The notes under the pieces were generated by a model, which had not been told where the DNA came from, ran no database searches, and was given only the letters and a program-made list of their open reading frames with translations. The translations under genes were made by a program, and so were the position numbers. Of a stretch of 64,000 nucleotides of DNA, positions 10,981 to 22,913 are shown in pieces; within the stretch, counting starts at the first letter, position 1; the number at the start of each line of letters is the position of its first letter. The DNA lies in the NCBI GenBank assembly GCA_016110215.1, contig JADWQD010000010.1, positions 1,550,001 to 1,614,000 of the forward strand. Reading direction: 5' to 3'. The DNA comes from Capronia americana (taxonomy: Eukaryota > Ascomycota > Eurotiomycetes > Chaetothyriales > Herpotrichiellaceae).

Positions 10981-13900
10981 TTACCCTTTAAGCCGAAGGA
11001 TCTCTGGTTGATGGGCCGAAACTTCTTCTACAGTTGCAGCCAGTTCGGCGAGGAGCGCTTCAATCAAGCCTTGATCACTTTCACTTCCGACAACGCCGAC
11101 ATGCGTCTGCCCGCTCTGGACAAACGAGACGGCCTTGAGAGGATGAGCCGCGTCGCCGTGTGGGTTCTGGATCTCCACCTTGCAAGCCCCTCCCGCAAAG
11201 GGCATTGTATCGTAGTCCTCGAAATCCTGGTGATGGACGACAGAGTCGAAGAAGAAGTGTGACGATGACCCCGACGACGACGACGACTCATCTGGCGACG
11301 ACCATTGCGTATCGCAGCTTTTGAATATCTCCCCAAACCCGACAAAGTCGTAGGCTGCAGACTCTGCACTCTGCCTCTGTACGAAGCGTAGGAGGTCCAT
11401 CGCCGTCCATCCGGCCTCGAATGGGACGCGGACCGGTGTGAATTGATAGCATGGACCCATGACTTTCTCCACGTCGGGCATGTCGATGTTGCGGCCGGAA
11501 GTGATGCAGCCAAATGTCATATCTGATTGCTGGAGACGGCGAGCTAGGACGAGTGCCCATGCCGCAGTGAGTAGACTCGCTGTCGTGATCTCTGTGGGGC
11601 GCCGGGAGGCGTCGACGGGTTTGGTCAGGAATATCGATTTTGTCGCGTGCCGTACTGACGACGGTCCATCTAAAATCGACAATTTCGAGCCGTGCAGAAG
11701 GTTGCGCCAGTAGTCGAGCGCCGGTTTCTTGATGTGTTCAGTGTGAATTCGTGCCATGTAAGCGGAGAATGGCTTGAAATCAGCAACTGTCCCTCCTGTA
11801 TATATGGTCTCCAACTCTCGAAGCAGCCGGGGCAAGGAGATGCCGTCGTATTGAGCATGGGACAGTCTTATGATGAGGCACCCTTTGCCGTCCGTACCTT
11901 GGACGTACAACATCTTGAGGAAAGGTGACCCTAGGCGCAAATCCGATTCGATGTCTTCGTTGCAGAGCGCGACAACGTACTGTTCAAGATCTTTTTCTGA
12001 TTGTTGCATGGTCACCGGAGATTCCAGCTTGTCCAGAACAATTTGAAAGAGCGATGACTCATGCTCGATAAAGACTGTGCGCAGAATGTCGTGAATCCTG
12101 ACCAGTTCGTTGCAGGCGCGGATCAAATTGTCCAGGTTGATGCCCTCTTCAAAGTATAACATGGTGTATTGTATGGATGTTCGCGGAGCCTGGATTGTTG
12201 CCTTGACGTCGATCGCTTGAGACTCGGTGACTGGCAGGACATCTTGAATAGACCAAAGGGGATCGGCTAGCTTCGGTCGCACAACGTCGGACAAGAACAG
12301 GCCAACGTCCACTCCAGCCAGCATCGAGAATGGCTTGTAATCCTGCGTCTTCTCCGTGGACACCTGGTCCACTTTCAACACCCTGGCCGCATCGCGAAGC
12401 TTCATGTTCTGGAAGATGTCGGCCACTGTCAAAGTATGTCCCTGAACCCGAAGACTCGATGCCAACTTCATGGCCAGCACGGAGTCCCCTCCGAGGCGGA
12501 AGAAGTTGTCGTCCAGATCAATCTTGTCTGGACTTATTCCAAGAATCTTCGCCCACGCAGACCGCACAATGTTCTCTGGGGTGCTCAAGCTTGTTTGCGT
12601 GGTAGTTTTCTTCCATGCCTCCTTCAAGTTTTCCTGCAGGGTGGTGAGGACAGACCTGGGAATTCTAGCTGCTAGCTGGTTTAACATGTTATGATCGACT
12701 CGACCCATCTCAGTGGGTATTTTGTCAACCACAATATACGCGGATGGAAGCATGTATGGCGGAAGAGAGTCTTGGATGAACTTGTCAAGCTTTTTCAGGG
12801 CAATAGCAAGACCGTGGTGAATCGTAGCATGGAGAGTCAGGTGTAATCCGTCCTCGTAAGTTATGTCGTGGTTCGCTTCCATGAGCGGAACATGCTCTTC
12901 CTGAGAGGGCTGTTGCTCGACGAAAACGACCAATTCATGCTCGGCTGACTGTTGATTCCCGTCCAGCGGCGACTGGAATGCGGCTGCAGCGGCGCGGGTT
13001 GTTGACGGAAGATGATTAGTAACATGAGCTTCAAGTTCTGCGATGTCCATTACATGGCCTTGGATTGTTGAGCGGTTCTCCTTGCGACCGATGAAAACTA
13101 TGCTGCTGTCGTCTCGTAACTGGACCAAGTCGCCGGTCGCTTGCACTGTTCCCGATCGACCAGCACAAGTGGAACTTCCAGCCAGAAGCCACGTGGGAGA
13201 CGAAGTGGTGTCAGCTGCAAAGAAAGACCCTTCAAGCCAAAGCTCGCCAATACTGCCAATGGGCGACAAGAGGGACGGATTTCGTGGGTTACATACCCAA
13301 GGGACCACCGCAGGAGGATATGTCGACCCTTGGTCGATACTTGCATCTGCTCGAAGCCTTCCGGATAACTTGTCCAAGGACAATGGAGGCGTTTGGTTCC
13401 AACGCCAGATCTGGTTGAGTTCCGTTTTGGGCAGACAAGAAATCTCGTCTAATTTCCGGGAAGGATCCTCCATCAACTGCAAGCAGGCAGTCTCTACCTG
13501 GGCGAGTACTCGTTTCATTTGTGCGACGTCGATTAGGCCGGTGTCAAAGCTCGCGCAGACCCTCAAACCACCTTTTTGTATTCCAAAAGCCAACATCAGC
13601 GGATACGGGTTGAAATGTAGCGCTTCATGTACGGTATCCGTCTGCACAAAACCAAGTTCGGCGCCCACGTACTCTGGTTCTGGTTGGATGACCAGGCCCG
13701 TACCGGTCTCGCATGCATGTTGAGCATCCCTGCTAACCTTTCTGATGTTTTGCATTCCAACATGTTGGTACGGCGTGCGCACAAGGACGGCTTCCTGTAC
13801 AGCGTGTAGGTAAGATTGGACAGAGCTCGTTCGGTTGATATGTATGCGCAACGGTATAGTCGCGATCAATGGGCCCTCAATGCTTTCGACGTTCGCCAAA

Positions 13901-16900
13901 GGAATGTCTCGACCTGTGAGCGTCTCGCCGAACACGATGTCGTCGCTTCCTGTGTACTGTGACATCACGAGCGACCATGCCCCACGAATCAATGTGGCTA
14001 TTGTGAAAGTCGATCCAAGGTTGGTCTCAATGGCAAACTGGTGTTCAAGCATGCCGTCGGGAGTCGGCAAATAGTCTCTCGAGGGCAGACGCGGAAATTG
14101 TGGTCCGACGGCTCCTTCCAATTCCTGCCGCCAAAACTGTTGAACCTCGACTTCATCCACGTCTCGCACATATCTGACAAAGTCCTTCATTTCAGCTCGT
14201 GGCTCGATTTGCTCACCCCGCAGGGCATCGCTGACTTTCTGGAGTATCAGAGGCTCGGACCACCCATCGTAGACCACGTGATGAATGGTCCAGACCATGT
14301 ATCGTTTGTCATCCTTTGAGTTGTCGACGATGGCATATCGAGCTAGACTTTGACCAAGTTCCATCTTCTCACTCTGGTCATCATCAAGGTATTGCGATAA
14401 ATCAGTCGAATATCTCCAGCCTATGCTTTCTCTCAACACAACTTGCTGCAAACCATGGTCTTGGAGTTGCACTAAGCGAGTGCGCAGCATCGGACTTGCC
14501 GCAACAACCTCCTCCCAAGCCTTTTTCCAGGTATCAAGGCTAATTTGTGACGGAATACAACTAACTCTCTGAGCAATATACGCTCGTGTCGATTTGAGGG
14601 AGAAGGTAAAAAGCGATTCTTGTGATGGTGTGCAGGGGTAGATATCTTCGATGGCGGCTGGATCTGTACCACACCACTGCGACGCTTCGAGACAGGCACT
14701 CTCAGCATCTTGGGAGATCATCGAAAAGGCTGGCTTTTCTATTCCTGTTTGAGAGCCGCAAGTTTGGACAACGTCGGCCATCGCTAAGAGCGTAGGGCAG
14801 CGGAAAATGTTCGCCACTGTAACATCGAGACCTTGAGCTCTGCAAACAGAAACAAGTCTCATTGCCATTAACGAGTCGCCGCCTAGCGCAAAGAAATTGT
14901 CGTCAGGGCGAATGGTTTCTGGATCAAGCCGCAATGTCTGGCTCCAGGCCAGCCGCACAAGATGCTCAAGATCGCTCAGCTCTCGAGGAGCGGTATTGGT
15001 CGTGCCTTGGTCTAACTGTCGCAGGTCGAATGTGGCACCGAATTGCCTCAGTCGTTTGCGATCGATCTTGCCTGATATCATCACAGGAATGTAGTTGACT
15101 GGTACATATGCGGTTGGCACCATATACCGTGGGAGGACCTTGGCCAACTCCACATCAGCCACTGACAGCTTGTCCTGTAGATCCTTAGGGGGCGGTGCCC
15201 ACTGTAGGTCGGTAGACTCTTGCCCTTTCATGGACTGAAACGCAATGAAAGCCATTAATATGGGTTGACCTCCAGAACCTGAAGGCACAATCACCTCTGC
15301 AATGACGTTGGTGCCTGGAGGGAGTCTCGCTTTGAGCTGGTACTCGATCTCTCCAAGCTCGACGCGTTGTCCACGCAGTTTGACCTGCGTGTCCTTTCGC
15401 CCAATGAAGACAACGCCGCCAGAGCCATCAGGATCATATTTCCCAAGATCTCCAGTCTTGTATAAGCGGCCACGGCGACCTTCATAGCCATTATGGCCTG
15501 CGGTGAGCCACAACGGGTCACTAATAAAAGCCGCCGCGGTTTTGTCGGGATCGTTTAAGTAGCCTTGTCCCACGATTGGACCCTCGACAAGCAACTCGCC
15601 CACAGCACCGACCGGCATGAGCATTTCGTGATCAGTGGGGTCGACGATCCATATCGCTGCCCCATTGCCTCTCCCAAGGGATACATAGTCCCTGCCTGTG
15701 GCAGCGCTGCTGTTGATTGTACATCCGATCGTGCATTCGGATGGGCCGTAGCCTATGACGATCCTAGTGACTTGGCCCCAGAGTGTCACTTCCCTTGCAG
15801 TGGCTGCCTCCCCTCCGAGACCCAGGGCGCCGAGCGATGCCACAACATCCGGGTCCAATATGCGGGCCACCGAAGGGGTCAGGCCGGCATAGTTGACTTG
15901 CATTCTCCGCATGGCTCCATTCAAGTCGTTCATCCGATCTTCGTCAGAGGGAATGCAGAGACAACCGCCCTTCGACAGAGTGCAAAGCATGCTGTCGATG
16001 CTGACGTCAAAAGCATACGACGCAAAATCGAGGACCCTAGAGTGCTCCGTATAGCCGACTGCCTCCGCTCGAGGAATGGCACTGCTTGTATAGGTTTCGT
16101 GAGAAATCAAGACTCCTTTCGGGACACCCGTGCTCCCAGAAGTGAAAATGATGTACATCAGAGCAGATGGGGGAACGGCGGTCAAATTTGGCGTGACTTG
16201 TGAGCATGGAACGTGCTTGAATGAGTCCTCTTCCACAACCATGAGGTTCCCCTCGGGCAAGATTGCGGCCGAATAGTCATGTTGTTTCCGGGATGTAAGC
16301 ATGGTCTTTGCTCCGACCTGTTTCGCCATCGTTTGCAGGCGAGCAAGCGGAAGCGTTGGATCCATCAGCACGAAAGTCCCCCCTGCTTTCATCACCGCAA
16401 GTACGGCAATGATGGTCCATCTGGACTTCTCAAAGCACACGGGCAGGACATCGTGCAACTCGACACCCATCTCTTTCAGTGAGTAGGCAATGGATGTAGA
16501 ATATTGGTCAATTTCGGCGTACGTCAGGCTACCATCCCAGGATAAGATTGCCAACTTGTCTTTGAATATCTGGGCTTGCTGGGAGATCACATCGTGCATG
16601 CAAAAGTGATAGGATGGTGGCAGTGGGTGATTCCACCTCCATATTTCATCCAGATCAGCTGTTGTCGGCCGAATAAACCTTTCAATGGGGCTGTCCGGAT
16701 CCAAAATGCACATTTTGACGGTATCGACCAGTGCTATGACGTGCCGTGTGATCGTATATGGCAACATGTTCTCGGTCTGCCATACTGGACGAATTTTGAG
16801 ACGGCCGTCGTCAAACTGTGTTTGCAGGTGCAGTGTACACTTCGCTCGAGAGGTCAGTGACGAGCCGTTCGAGTCGATCAGTTACTTACTTGATCATTCG

Positions 16901-17351
16901 CTTCCTCAGGCGTCTGAGACAGGGAACTGGTGCTCAACAGAAGCGAAACAGGGCCGGAGCCTCCAGGTAACTGAGTCTGGGTACCCGCCGTGATGTGGCG
17001 AGCAATTCTAGCACCCACGTGCCCGATGCTATCTTGTAAACCTGTGATTAATTCATCCATCACCAAGCGCCTTTTAAAAGGCTCGTGCAGAGCGCCATTT
17101 CCTCGACCTTCGTAAGCCCAGTCAAACCAAACTTGGCCTTCGTCTTGGGTCCGTAGGAGAACGAGGAGCCATGCGAGGAGCAAGATTTCCTCCCTTAGAC
17201 CAGTTGGAGTGTTTGGTGGATCGGATGCAAGACCGGCGACCTTGAAAGACCAGAAACCCTCAGCGTCAGCGTCTCCGGCAGACACTATGTCGGCAGAATG
17301 GCCGTTTGCCAGCCTTCGATCATCCCTCTCGTCGCGTTGTATAGAGCCCAT
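10981..17351 (-). CDS. sidD: Siderophore non-ribosomal peptide synthetase, SidD/NPS6 type
   Basis: Two exons, 17351-16890 and 16815-10981, joined by a 74-bp phase-0 intron, give 2098 residues, close to the usual size of SidD/NPS6. The ATG at 17351 has A at -3 and G at +4; an in-frame ATG at 17435 is an alternative. The order is adenylation 1 (about 230-750; FTSGSTGVPKG at about 378, GYGPSE, YKTGDLG, core Lys in SGKIDRK), carrier protein 1 (LGGDS, Ser about 802), condensation 1 (HHVVYDG at about 999), a shortened adenylation 2 (about 1290-1550) that keeps only A7/A8-like pieces and has no A3 loop, carrier 2 (LGGDS, Ser about 1599) and a terminal condensation domain with SHAQYDG at about 1806. 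This A-T-C-dA-T-C layout is that of fusarinine synthetases, which link and cyclise three N5-acyl-N5-hydroxyornithines by ester bonds. It is divergent from the ABC transporter and shares an iron-type GATA site with it. Confidence 0.93.
16816..16889 (-). other. Intron of sidD-like NRPS
   Basis: Donor CAA|GTAAGTAAC, acceptor ACACAG|TTTGAC, phase 0. Removing it joins an N-terminal segment of about 154 residues to the FDDGRLKIRP stretch that leads into the adenylation domain. Without it the upstream frame stops at TGA. Confidence 0.8.
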
Positions 17352-18721
17352 TCTAACGGCAATCCAGGTTTCTCGATTGCCGACTGAGCTCAATATCGAG
17401 AAGAAGAGATGGGCTTGAAGCTGTAATCCATTCAACTGAGATTCAGACGAGTCACTAAATCATCCCACCGCAGAAATATGACCAGCGTTTTGGTGCGAAG
17501 TTGGAAGCGATACTCCGCATAGGGACCTGGCGTAGCCGACCAGGATATGGTATTTCGCATGTCTGTGGACCTGGCCGGATCTGGTTGCAGGGAGTGAGGC
17601 ATGTTGAGAGGCGTGCATCATCCATGCGAGGGTCGGAGCAAGACCTGTCATGGAAATGACAGGTCTTGTTACGAACTGAAATACAGCTTGTGTCAAGACG
17701 CGTATACGCTCCGTCTCGTTATGTGACGAAAGAAACAGGAACAGGAAACAAATGTGGGCAACGTGGACAAAGGTGTGGGCGATGCCAAGCCACTAACGTA
17801 AGTTTTTGCCAAGGCGAGCGATAATCTAATCTGATAAGATTTTTCACCATTCATCTTTCTGATTTGGCCACGTCGTCAAAGTGGACACGACCGTTGCAAC
17901 CGCCCTCCTCGCTACTCGACTCGTACAGGTTGCCCCCGCCGAGTACCCCATACGACCATCCCCGTCAACATTAGCTTGCTCTGCTTCTGCTCTCGCAGCG
18001 AGCATCAACCGAACGATCCGCCGAACGGAGCTCATGTTCCCAAGCCTGCAGGGTTTCAGGGAAAGAAAAGAAGATGGATTGCTTGTGACAAGGCACCGGC
18101 GATGTCGGAGCCTGAAGAAAAACCGATCATGCCCCAGTCCTGCCAACAAGAATCTAGCTGGCCACTCTGCAATATTGTTGCGACAGGAACCCTAGACCTG
18201 AAAGGATTGCTGGAAGAGTCCAGTAGGATCGACCGGATCGCCAGATCGGGCGGGCAAATGTGACGCTGTAGGTAACCGGCGGCTTTCTCGCTCTCATTGC
18301 CCTTGACTCTGAAGCACCTTGCCGGAAGGACCCTATGTTGTCAAGATCTCCGGGGACAAGGAGTTGCAAGAGGATTTTGCGTTCGGTTACCGTATTTTGA
18401 CTTTACAAAGCTGCTCGTTTTACGTCCCGTTACGCTTGCCCTGTGATGTTAATCCATCTTCCAAACGGACTGTCGCTCAGACCCACCTCTACAGTCACCT
18501 TGCCGACCATGAACGCCCAAGGTGCAGTTTTCTCAGTCCGGGATCGGAGTGGAAAGATTTTCTTTCAGGTGCCGAAACAATTCCTACGGAAATGGAAATG
18601 CACAATGGAGACGACGAGCTAAGTAGTTCTCGAGGGAGACCTCGGTCAGAAAAGCAGACTTTACAGGTTAAGCACACAGACAAGATACTCACAAGGCTGC
18701 AAGCAGCCTCACCAGCGCTGT
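17352..18721. other. Divergent promoter region between NRPS and ABC transporter
   Basis: About 1.37 kb separates the two start codons. It carries the SreA-type site at 17829. The rest shows short open frames on both strands with no domain content. Confidence 0.5.
17829..17837 (+). promoter_or_regulatory. SreA-type GATA element ATCTGATAA
   Basis: Exact match to ATCWGATAA, the recognition sequence of iron-repressor GATA factors (SreA/SRE/Urbs1). It lies in the divergent NRPS/transporter promoter, 478 bp from the NRPS ATG and 885 bp from the transporter ATG. A second GATAA stands just upstream (17821). Such sites mediate repression when iron is plentiful; binding here is inferred. Confidence 0.65.
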
Positions 18722-21700
18722 ATGAGCATGAAGCTCCTCCAGAATCTCGTGGGCTACCCTCGCCTCCTTTTGGCTGGTAGCCCTTCCAAAGTCGATGTGG
18801 GCATGTTGTTGTTGGCTATACTATCTGCGATAGCGTCCGGCATCCCATTCCCATTGATTGGAATTATTTTTGGTCAGCTCATCGACGACTTTAATTCGGC
18901 AACATGCGACTCGCCCGACACCCCCAGTGCTCGGGCACAGCACCAAGACAGTGTCAACGACAAAATCCTGCTGATCTTGTACTTGGCCATCGCTCAGTTC
19001 GTCACCATCTATATGCACCTCTCATGCTGGACTTTGAACGGGGCTCGGCTCGCGCAAAGACTACGCGAGAGTTACCTACATAATCTGCTCCGACAAGAGC
19101 CGTCGTATTTCGACAAGCTGCCTCCCGGAGAAGTCGCCTCTCGACTTGATGGCGACATCCAGGCAATCCGGTCAGGTACAGCGGAGAAAGTTGGAATATG
19201 TCTCTCGAGTCTATCCTTTTTCATCACGGCATATATCGTGGCTTTTATCAAAGACTATGAGCTCGCGGCAATGCTGGTCTCGTTGATACCGGCCTACTTC
19301 CTGATGTCGTTCGTTGGAAGTCATTACATCGAAAAGTACTCGGGACTGATGTCGGATTATGCTGCTACCGCCGCTTCAATCGCTTCAGAAGCACTTTCCA
19401 ATGTTGTTGTCGTGCACGCATTCGGCGCAAACACTCGGCTGGAAGATAAATTCGCCAAAGCGCTCAAGTCTTCTGAACATGAAGGCTTGAAGAAGGCGCT
19501 GGCCGTGGGTGTACAATCCGGGGTCCTATATTTCATCGCCTACTCTGCGAATGGTCTAGCGTTCTGGCAAGCCAGTCAACGGATTGCGGATGCAGTCCGT
19601 CACGATGCTAAGACCGCCTCCGTGGGTGTGACTTTTACAGTAGTCTTTATCTTGATTGAAGGTCAGTTGGAATCGAGCTCCGCCCTGAGAAACTCTACTA
19701 ATGCGTTGACAGCGACGTTGGTCTTGAGTCAAGTCGCGCCTTTTCTGCACCTTTTTGGGGCGGCTGTCGCATCATTTCGGAAGTTGCGTGAGGATATGGA
19801 TCGCGAGCCGTTGATCGATGGCACAGCTGCTTCGGGGCTCCGCATCTCGCAAGCGGAAGGCGGCTTCGAGTTCAAGGATGTCTCATTCACATATCCATCC
19901 AGACCTGAAGTCACAGTTCTGGACCAGATCAATATTCGGATTCCACCCAGGAAACACACTGCCATAGTTGGGTTTTCTGGAAGTGGCAAATCCACCATTG
20001 CGGGGCTGCTTACAAGACTGTATGATCCCAACCAGGGCCAAGTCTTGTTCGACGGTCATAACCTTCGGGATCTGAATCTTCACGACCTCAGAAGCTTCCT
20101 CAGCCTCGTGCAGCAAGACCCCTCGCTCCTCGACCGTTCCATATTGGAGAACATCGCACATGGCTTGATCAACTCGAGCCACCCCAGTCACGCACATCTA
20201 AAGACAACGCTTCTTGGTCCAGAGCTTGCAGATCTCGCCCACCAAGTCAGGGAGGGCCAGGACCTGGAGGCAGCGGCAGAGAAGATGGGTTCAAATGTCG
20301 TCGAGATTATTTCCTTGGTCCGAAAGTCCGCAGAGCTCGCCGACGCAGACGCTTTCATCGTTGCGTTGCAACACGGATATGGTACCGTGGTAGGTTCGAG
20401 TGGGCGGCTGGTCAGTGGTGGCCAGAAGCAGCGTATTGCCCTGGCCAGGGCCCTCGTAAAAGATCCCACGGTTCTTATCTTGGATGAAGCCACGGCATCT
20501 CTGGACTCAAGAAGCGAGCAGCGTATTCAAGGGGCCATCTCTCGCATGGCCAGTGGCAGGACTATGATCACGATTGCTCACCGACTTTCGACGATCACTG
20601 GTGCCGACAATATTATAGTCATGCAGAAGGGACGCATCCTTGAAGAGGGGACTCATTCAACACTGATGGCGAAGAATGGCGCATACGCCGATCTAGTGAG
20701 ATTGCAGACTCTCGGGTCCACGTCCGGGAAGAACGAGACAGCCGACCATGGTTCTTCAACAAAGCGTGCAACCGAGGAGAGTTTGTTGTCAATTGACGGT
20801 ATTGGAACCATTGAGAAGACTGAAATCTCGGCGAGTCAAGCTGAGGTAAATGAATCTGCGGAAGAGCAGGAAGAGCCCGAGACTCCATCGAAATCGCTGT
20901 GGTCTTTGCTGCGAGGGTTTGCACCAGTCTTGAGACCACACCTGCTCATCATCGTTGCCTCGCTTCTCGCCTCAACCGTCGTCGGCGGGTCATTCTCTGC
21001 CGAGGCCGTGATCTTTGGAAACACTGTCGGCAGCCTGAGTCCGTGCCAGAGCGAATCCTACATTCGGTCTCGGGGCAGTTTCCTCGGTCTCATGTTTTTC
21101 ATCCTCGCAATCATCGAGTTCTTTGCGAACGTGACCAGTTGGTCCGGGTTCGGCTGGGTCGCCGAGAAAACGGTCTACCGCGTGAGAGTCTTATCCTTTC
21201 GATCATTGTTTGGGCAAGACCTTCAATGGCATCAGTCTGAAGGCCGAACTCCCACCTTGCTGCTCTCTTACATTACCCGAGATGGCAATGCCCTCAGCGG
21301 CTTGAGCGGCTCCGTCATCGGCACATTGTTCTCAATCACCGTCAACCTCTTTGCCGCGATTATTTTGACTCATATTATTGCTTGGAAAATAGCATTGGTC
21401 TGCCTATCCCTGGTCCCTCTCCTCCTTGGGGCTGGTCTTATGGAGCTCCGAGTGCTCGCGAGATTTGAAGAAAAACACGAAAATGCATATACAAAATCGG
21501 TGGGCATCGGTGTCGAGGCAATCACATCCATCAAGACGATTGCGTCCCTTTCCCTCGAAGAAGAGACACTGAAGACTTACCGACGATCACTGAAAGGCCC
21601 TCGCAAGGAGACGCTCAAGGTGAGCCTGTACGCAAGTCTCTGGCAGGCAATGACCTATCTACTCGGTAACCTCGTGAATGCGTTGGCTTATTGGTGGGGC

Positions 21701-22732
21701 GCCAAACAGATTGTCGCGGGCACTTACACCCAGACACAGTTCATGATTGTGGTATTCTCCCTCCTGGTCAGCGCACTGCTCTGGAGTCAGATGTTTGCGC
21801 TCGCCCCCGAGCTCACCAGCGCGCGGGCTGCGGTGGCAAGGCTGTTGGGTCTCATTGAGATAGGACCGGATACAATGCACGGACGACGTGGGAAGATGAC
21901 ACCATCTCTCGATCTGTGTTTTGAGGAAAAGGACGTGGAGAAAACCGCTGAAGCAAAACCGACTCTTCCGCCTAGCAACAGCCATGGTTCGAGTGTCCAA
22001 CTCAGCGATGTCCACTTCGCATACCCCAGTAGGCCGGAGGTTGAAGTATTGAAGGGCCTAAACGTCGACATTCGACCAGGAACCCTGTGTGCGCTCGTCG
22101 GCCCTAGTGGGGCCGGCAAATCGACAATCATCTCGCTGGTCGAACGACTGTACAAGCCTCAATCCGGATCCGTCATAGTCGACGGGGTTGACTTGACAAG
22201 GACTCGCGACGTCAGCTTCCGTGACACGATTGCGCTGGTACCGCAAGAAAGTGTCCTCTTCGAGGGTACCATTGAATTCAACATCGGCCTCGGTGCTCGA
22301 CCGGGCCATGAAGCCACCATGGACGAGATTCAAGAGGCGTGCAAGCTCGCCAACATCCACGACACCATCAAATCCTTGCCCGACGGCTACCAGACGCTCT
22401 GTGGACCAAATGGCAATCAGTTCTCGGGGGGCCAGAAGCAACGGCTGTCGATCGCGCGAGCACTGGTGCGGAAGCCCAAGTTGCTGATCCTGGACGAACC
22501 GACCAGTGCCTTGGATGCCGAGTCGGAGAGGCTTTTACAGGACGGGCTCGAAAAGGCCGCGCGGGGCATCACCGTGATTGCCATTGCACACCGACTGCAT
22601 ACGATAAGGAAGGCGGATGTCATCTTCTTGATTGAAGGAGGTCGATGCGTCGATCGTGGAACACATGAGGAATTGCTGCAGAGGTCCGAGAGTTATAGAT
22701 TGAACGTCATGCATCAGACGTTGGCCGAGTAG
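18722..22732 (+). CDS. sitT: Full-length ABCB transporter, SitT-like siderophore-cluster exporter
   Basis: The architecture is TMD-NBD-TMD-NBD. NBD1 has GFSGSGKST (about residue 400), LVSGGQKQR (about 545) and ILDEATASLD. NBD2 has GPSGAGKST (about 1108), FSGGQKQR (about 1217) and ILDEPTSALD, so both ATP sites look intact. The frame is open throughout (1336 residues), but 19662-19712 has all marks of a 51-bp in-frame intron: GTCAGT donor, TACTAAT branch point and GACAG acceptor. Splicing restores the helix FILIEATLVLSQVAPF and gives 1319 residues. The two ATGs at 18722 and 18728 are both possible starts. The multidrug-type ABCB next to sidD in Aspergillus fumigatus is SitT, so export of siderophore or its breakdown products is the likely job; the orthology is inferred from family and position. 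Confidence 0.88.
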   Translation: MSMKLLQNLVGYPRLLLAGSPSKVDVGMLLLAILSAIASGIPFPLIGIIFGQLIDDFNSATCDSPDTPSARAQHQDSVNDKILLILYLAIAQFVTIYMHLSCWTLNGARLAQRLRESYLHNLLRQEPSYFDKLPPGEVASRLDGDIQAIRSGTAEKVGICLSSLSFFITAYIVAFIKDYELAAMLVSLIPAYFLMSFVGSHYIEKYSGLMSDYAATAASIASEALSNVVVVHAFGANTRLEDKFAKALKSSEHEGLKKALAVGVQSGVLYFIAYSANGLAFWQASQRIADAVRHDAKTASVGVTFTVVFILIEGQLESSSALRNSTNALTATLVLSQVAPFLHLFGAAVASFRKLREDMDREPLIDGTAASGLRISQAEGGFEFKDVSFTYPSRPEVTVLDQINIRIPPRKHTAIVGFSGSGKSTIAGLLTRLYDPNQGQVLFDGHNLRDLNLHDLRSFLSLVQQDPSLLDRSILENIAHGLINSSHPSHAHLKTTLLGPELADLAHQVREGQDLEAAAEKMGSNVVEIISLVRKSAELADADAFIVALQHGYGTVVGSSGRLVSGGQKQRIALARALVKDPTVLILDEATASLDSRSEQRIQGAISRMASGRTMITIAHRLSTITGADNIIVMQKGRILEEGTHSTLMAKNGAYADLVRLQTLGSTSGKNETADHGSSTKRATEESLLSIDGIGTIEKTEISASQAEVNESAEEQEEPETPSKSLWSLLRGFAPVLRPHLLIIVASLLASTVVGGSFSAEAVIFGNTVGSLSPCQSESYIRSRGSFLGLMFFILAIIEFFANVTSWSGFGWVAEKTVYRVRVLSFRSLFGQDLQWHQSEGRTPTLLLSYITRDGNALSGLSGSVIGTLFSITVNLFAAIILTHIIAWKIALVCLSLVPLLLGAGLMELRVLARFEEKHENAYTKSVGIGVEAITSIKTIASLSLEEETLKTYRRSLKGPRKETLKVSLYASLWQAMTYLLGNLVNALAYWWGAKQIVAGTYTQTQFMIVVFSLLVSALLWSQMFALAPELTSARAAVARLLGLIEIGPDTMHGRRGKMTPSLDLCFEEKDVEKTAEAKPTLPPSNSHGSSVQLSDVHFAYPSRPEVEVLKGLNVDIRPGTLCALVGPSGAGKSTIISLVERLYKPQSGSVIVDGVDLTRTRDVSFRDTIALVPQESVLFEGTIEFNIGLGARPGHEATMDEIQEACKLANIHDTIKSLPDGYQTLCGPNGNQFSGGQKQRLSIARALVRKPKLLILDEPTSALDAESERLLQDGLEKAARGITVIAIAHRLHTIRKADVIFLIEGGRCVDRGTHEELLQRSESYRLNVMHQTLAE
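19662..19712 (+). other. Probable 51-bp in-frame intron in ABC transporter
   Basis: Donor G|GTCAGT, branch-point-like TACTAAT 11 bases from the end, acceptor TTGACAG|CG, phase 1. Retention would insert 17 mostly polar residues into a predicted membrane helix. Confidence 0.75.
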
Positions 22733-22913
22733 CGCAAGATACAAGATGAATGGCCCCTAGGAACAGAACAGAAGCCTGACAAGATGAACTTTTGTGTGTT
22801 TTTCATTTTGCAGCGACTAGAAAACAAAACAATCCCTTTTCGACAGTTATCAAAATGACTACATCCTCGCAACTTTTCTGCCTTCTTCCCCTAACAACAC
22901 AAAAGGCTATTTA

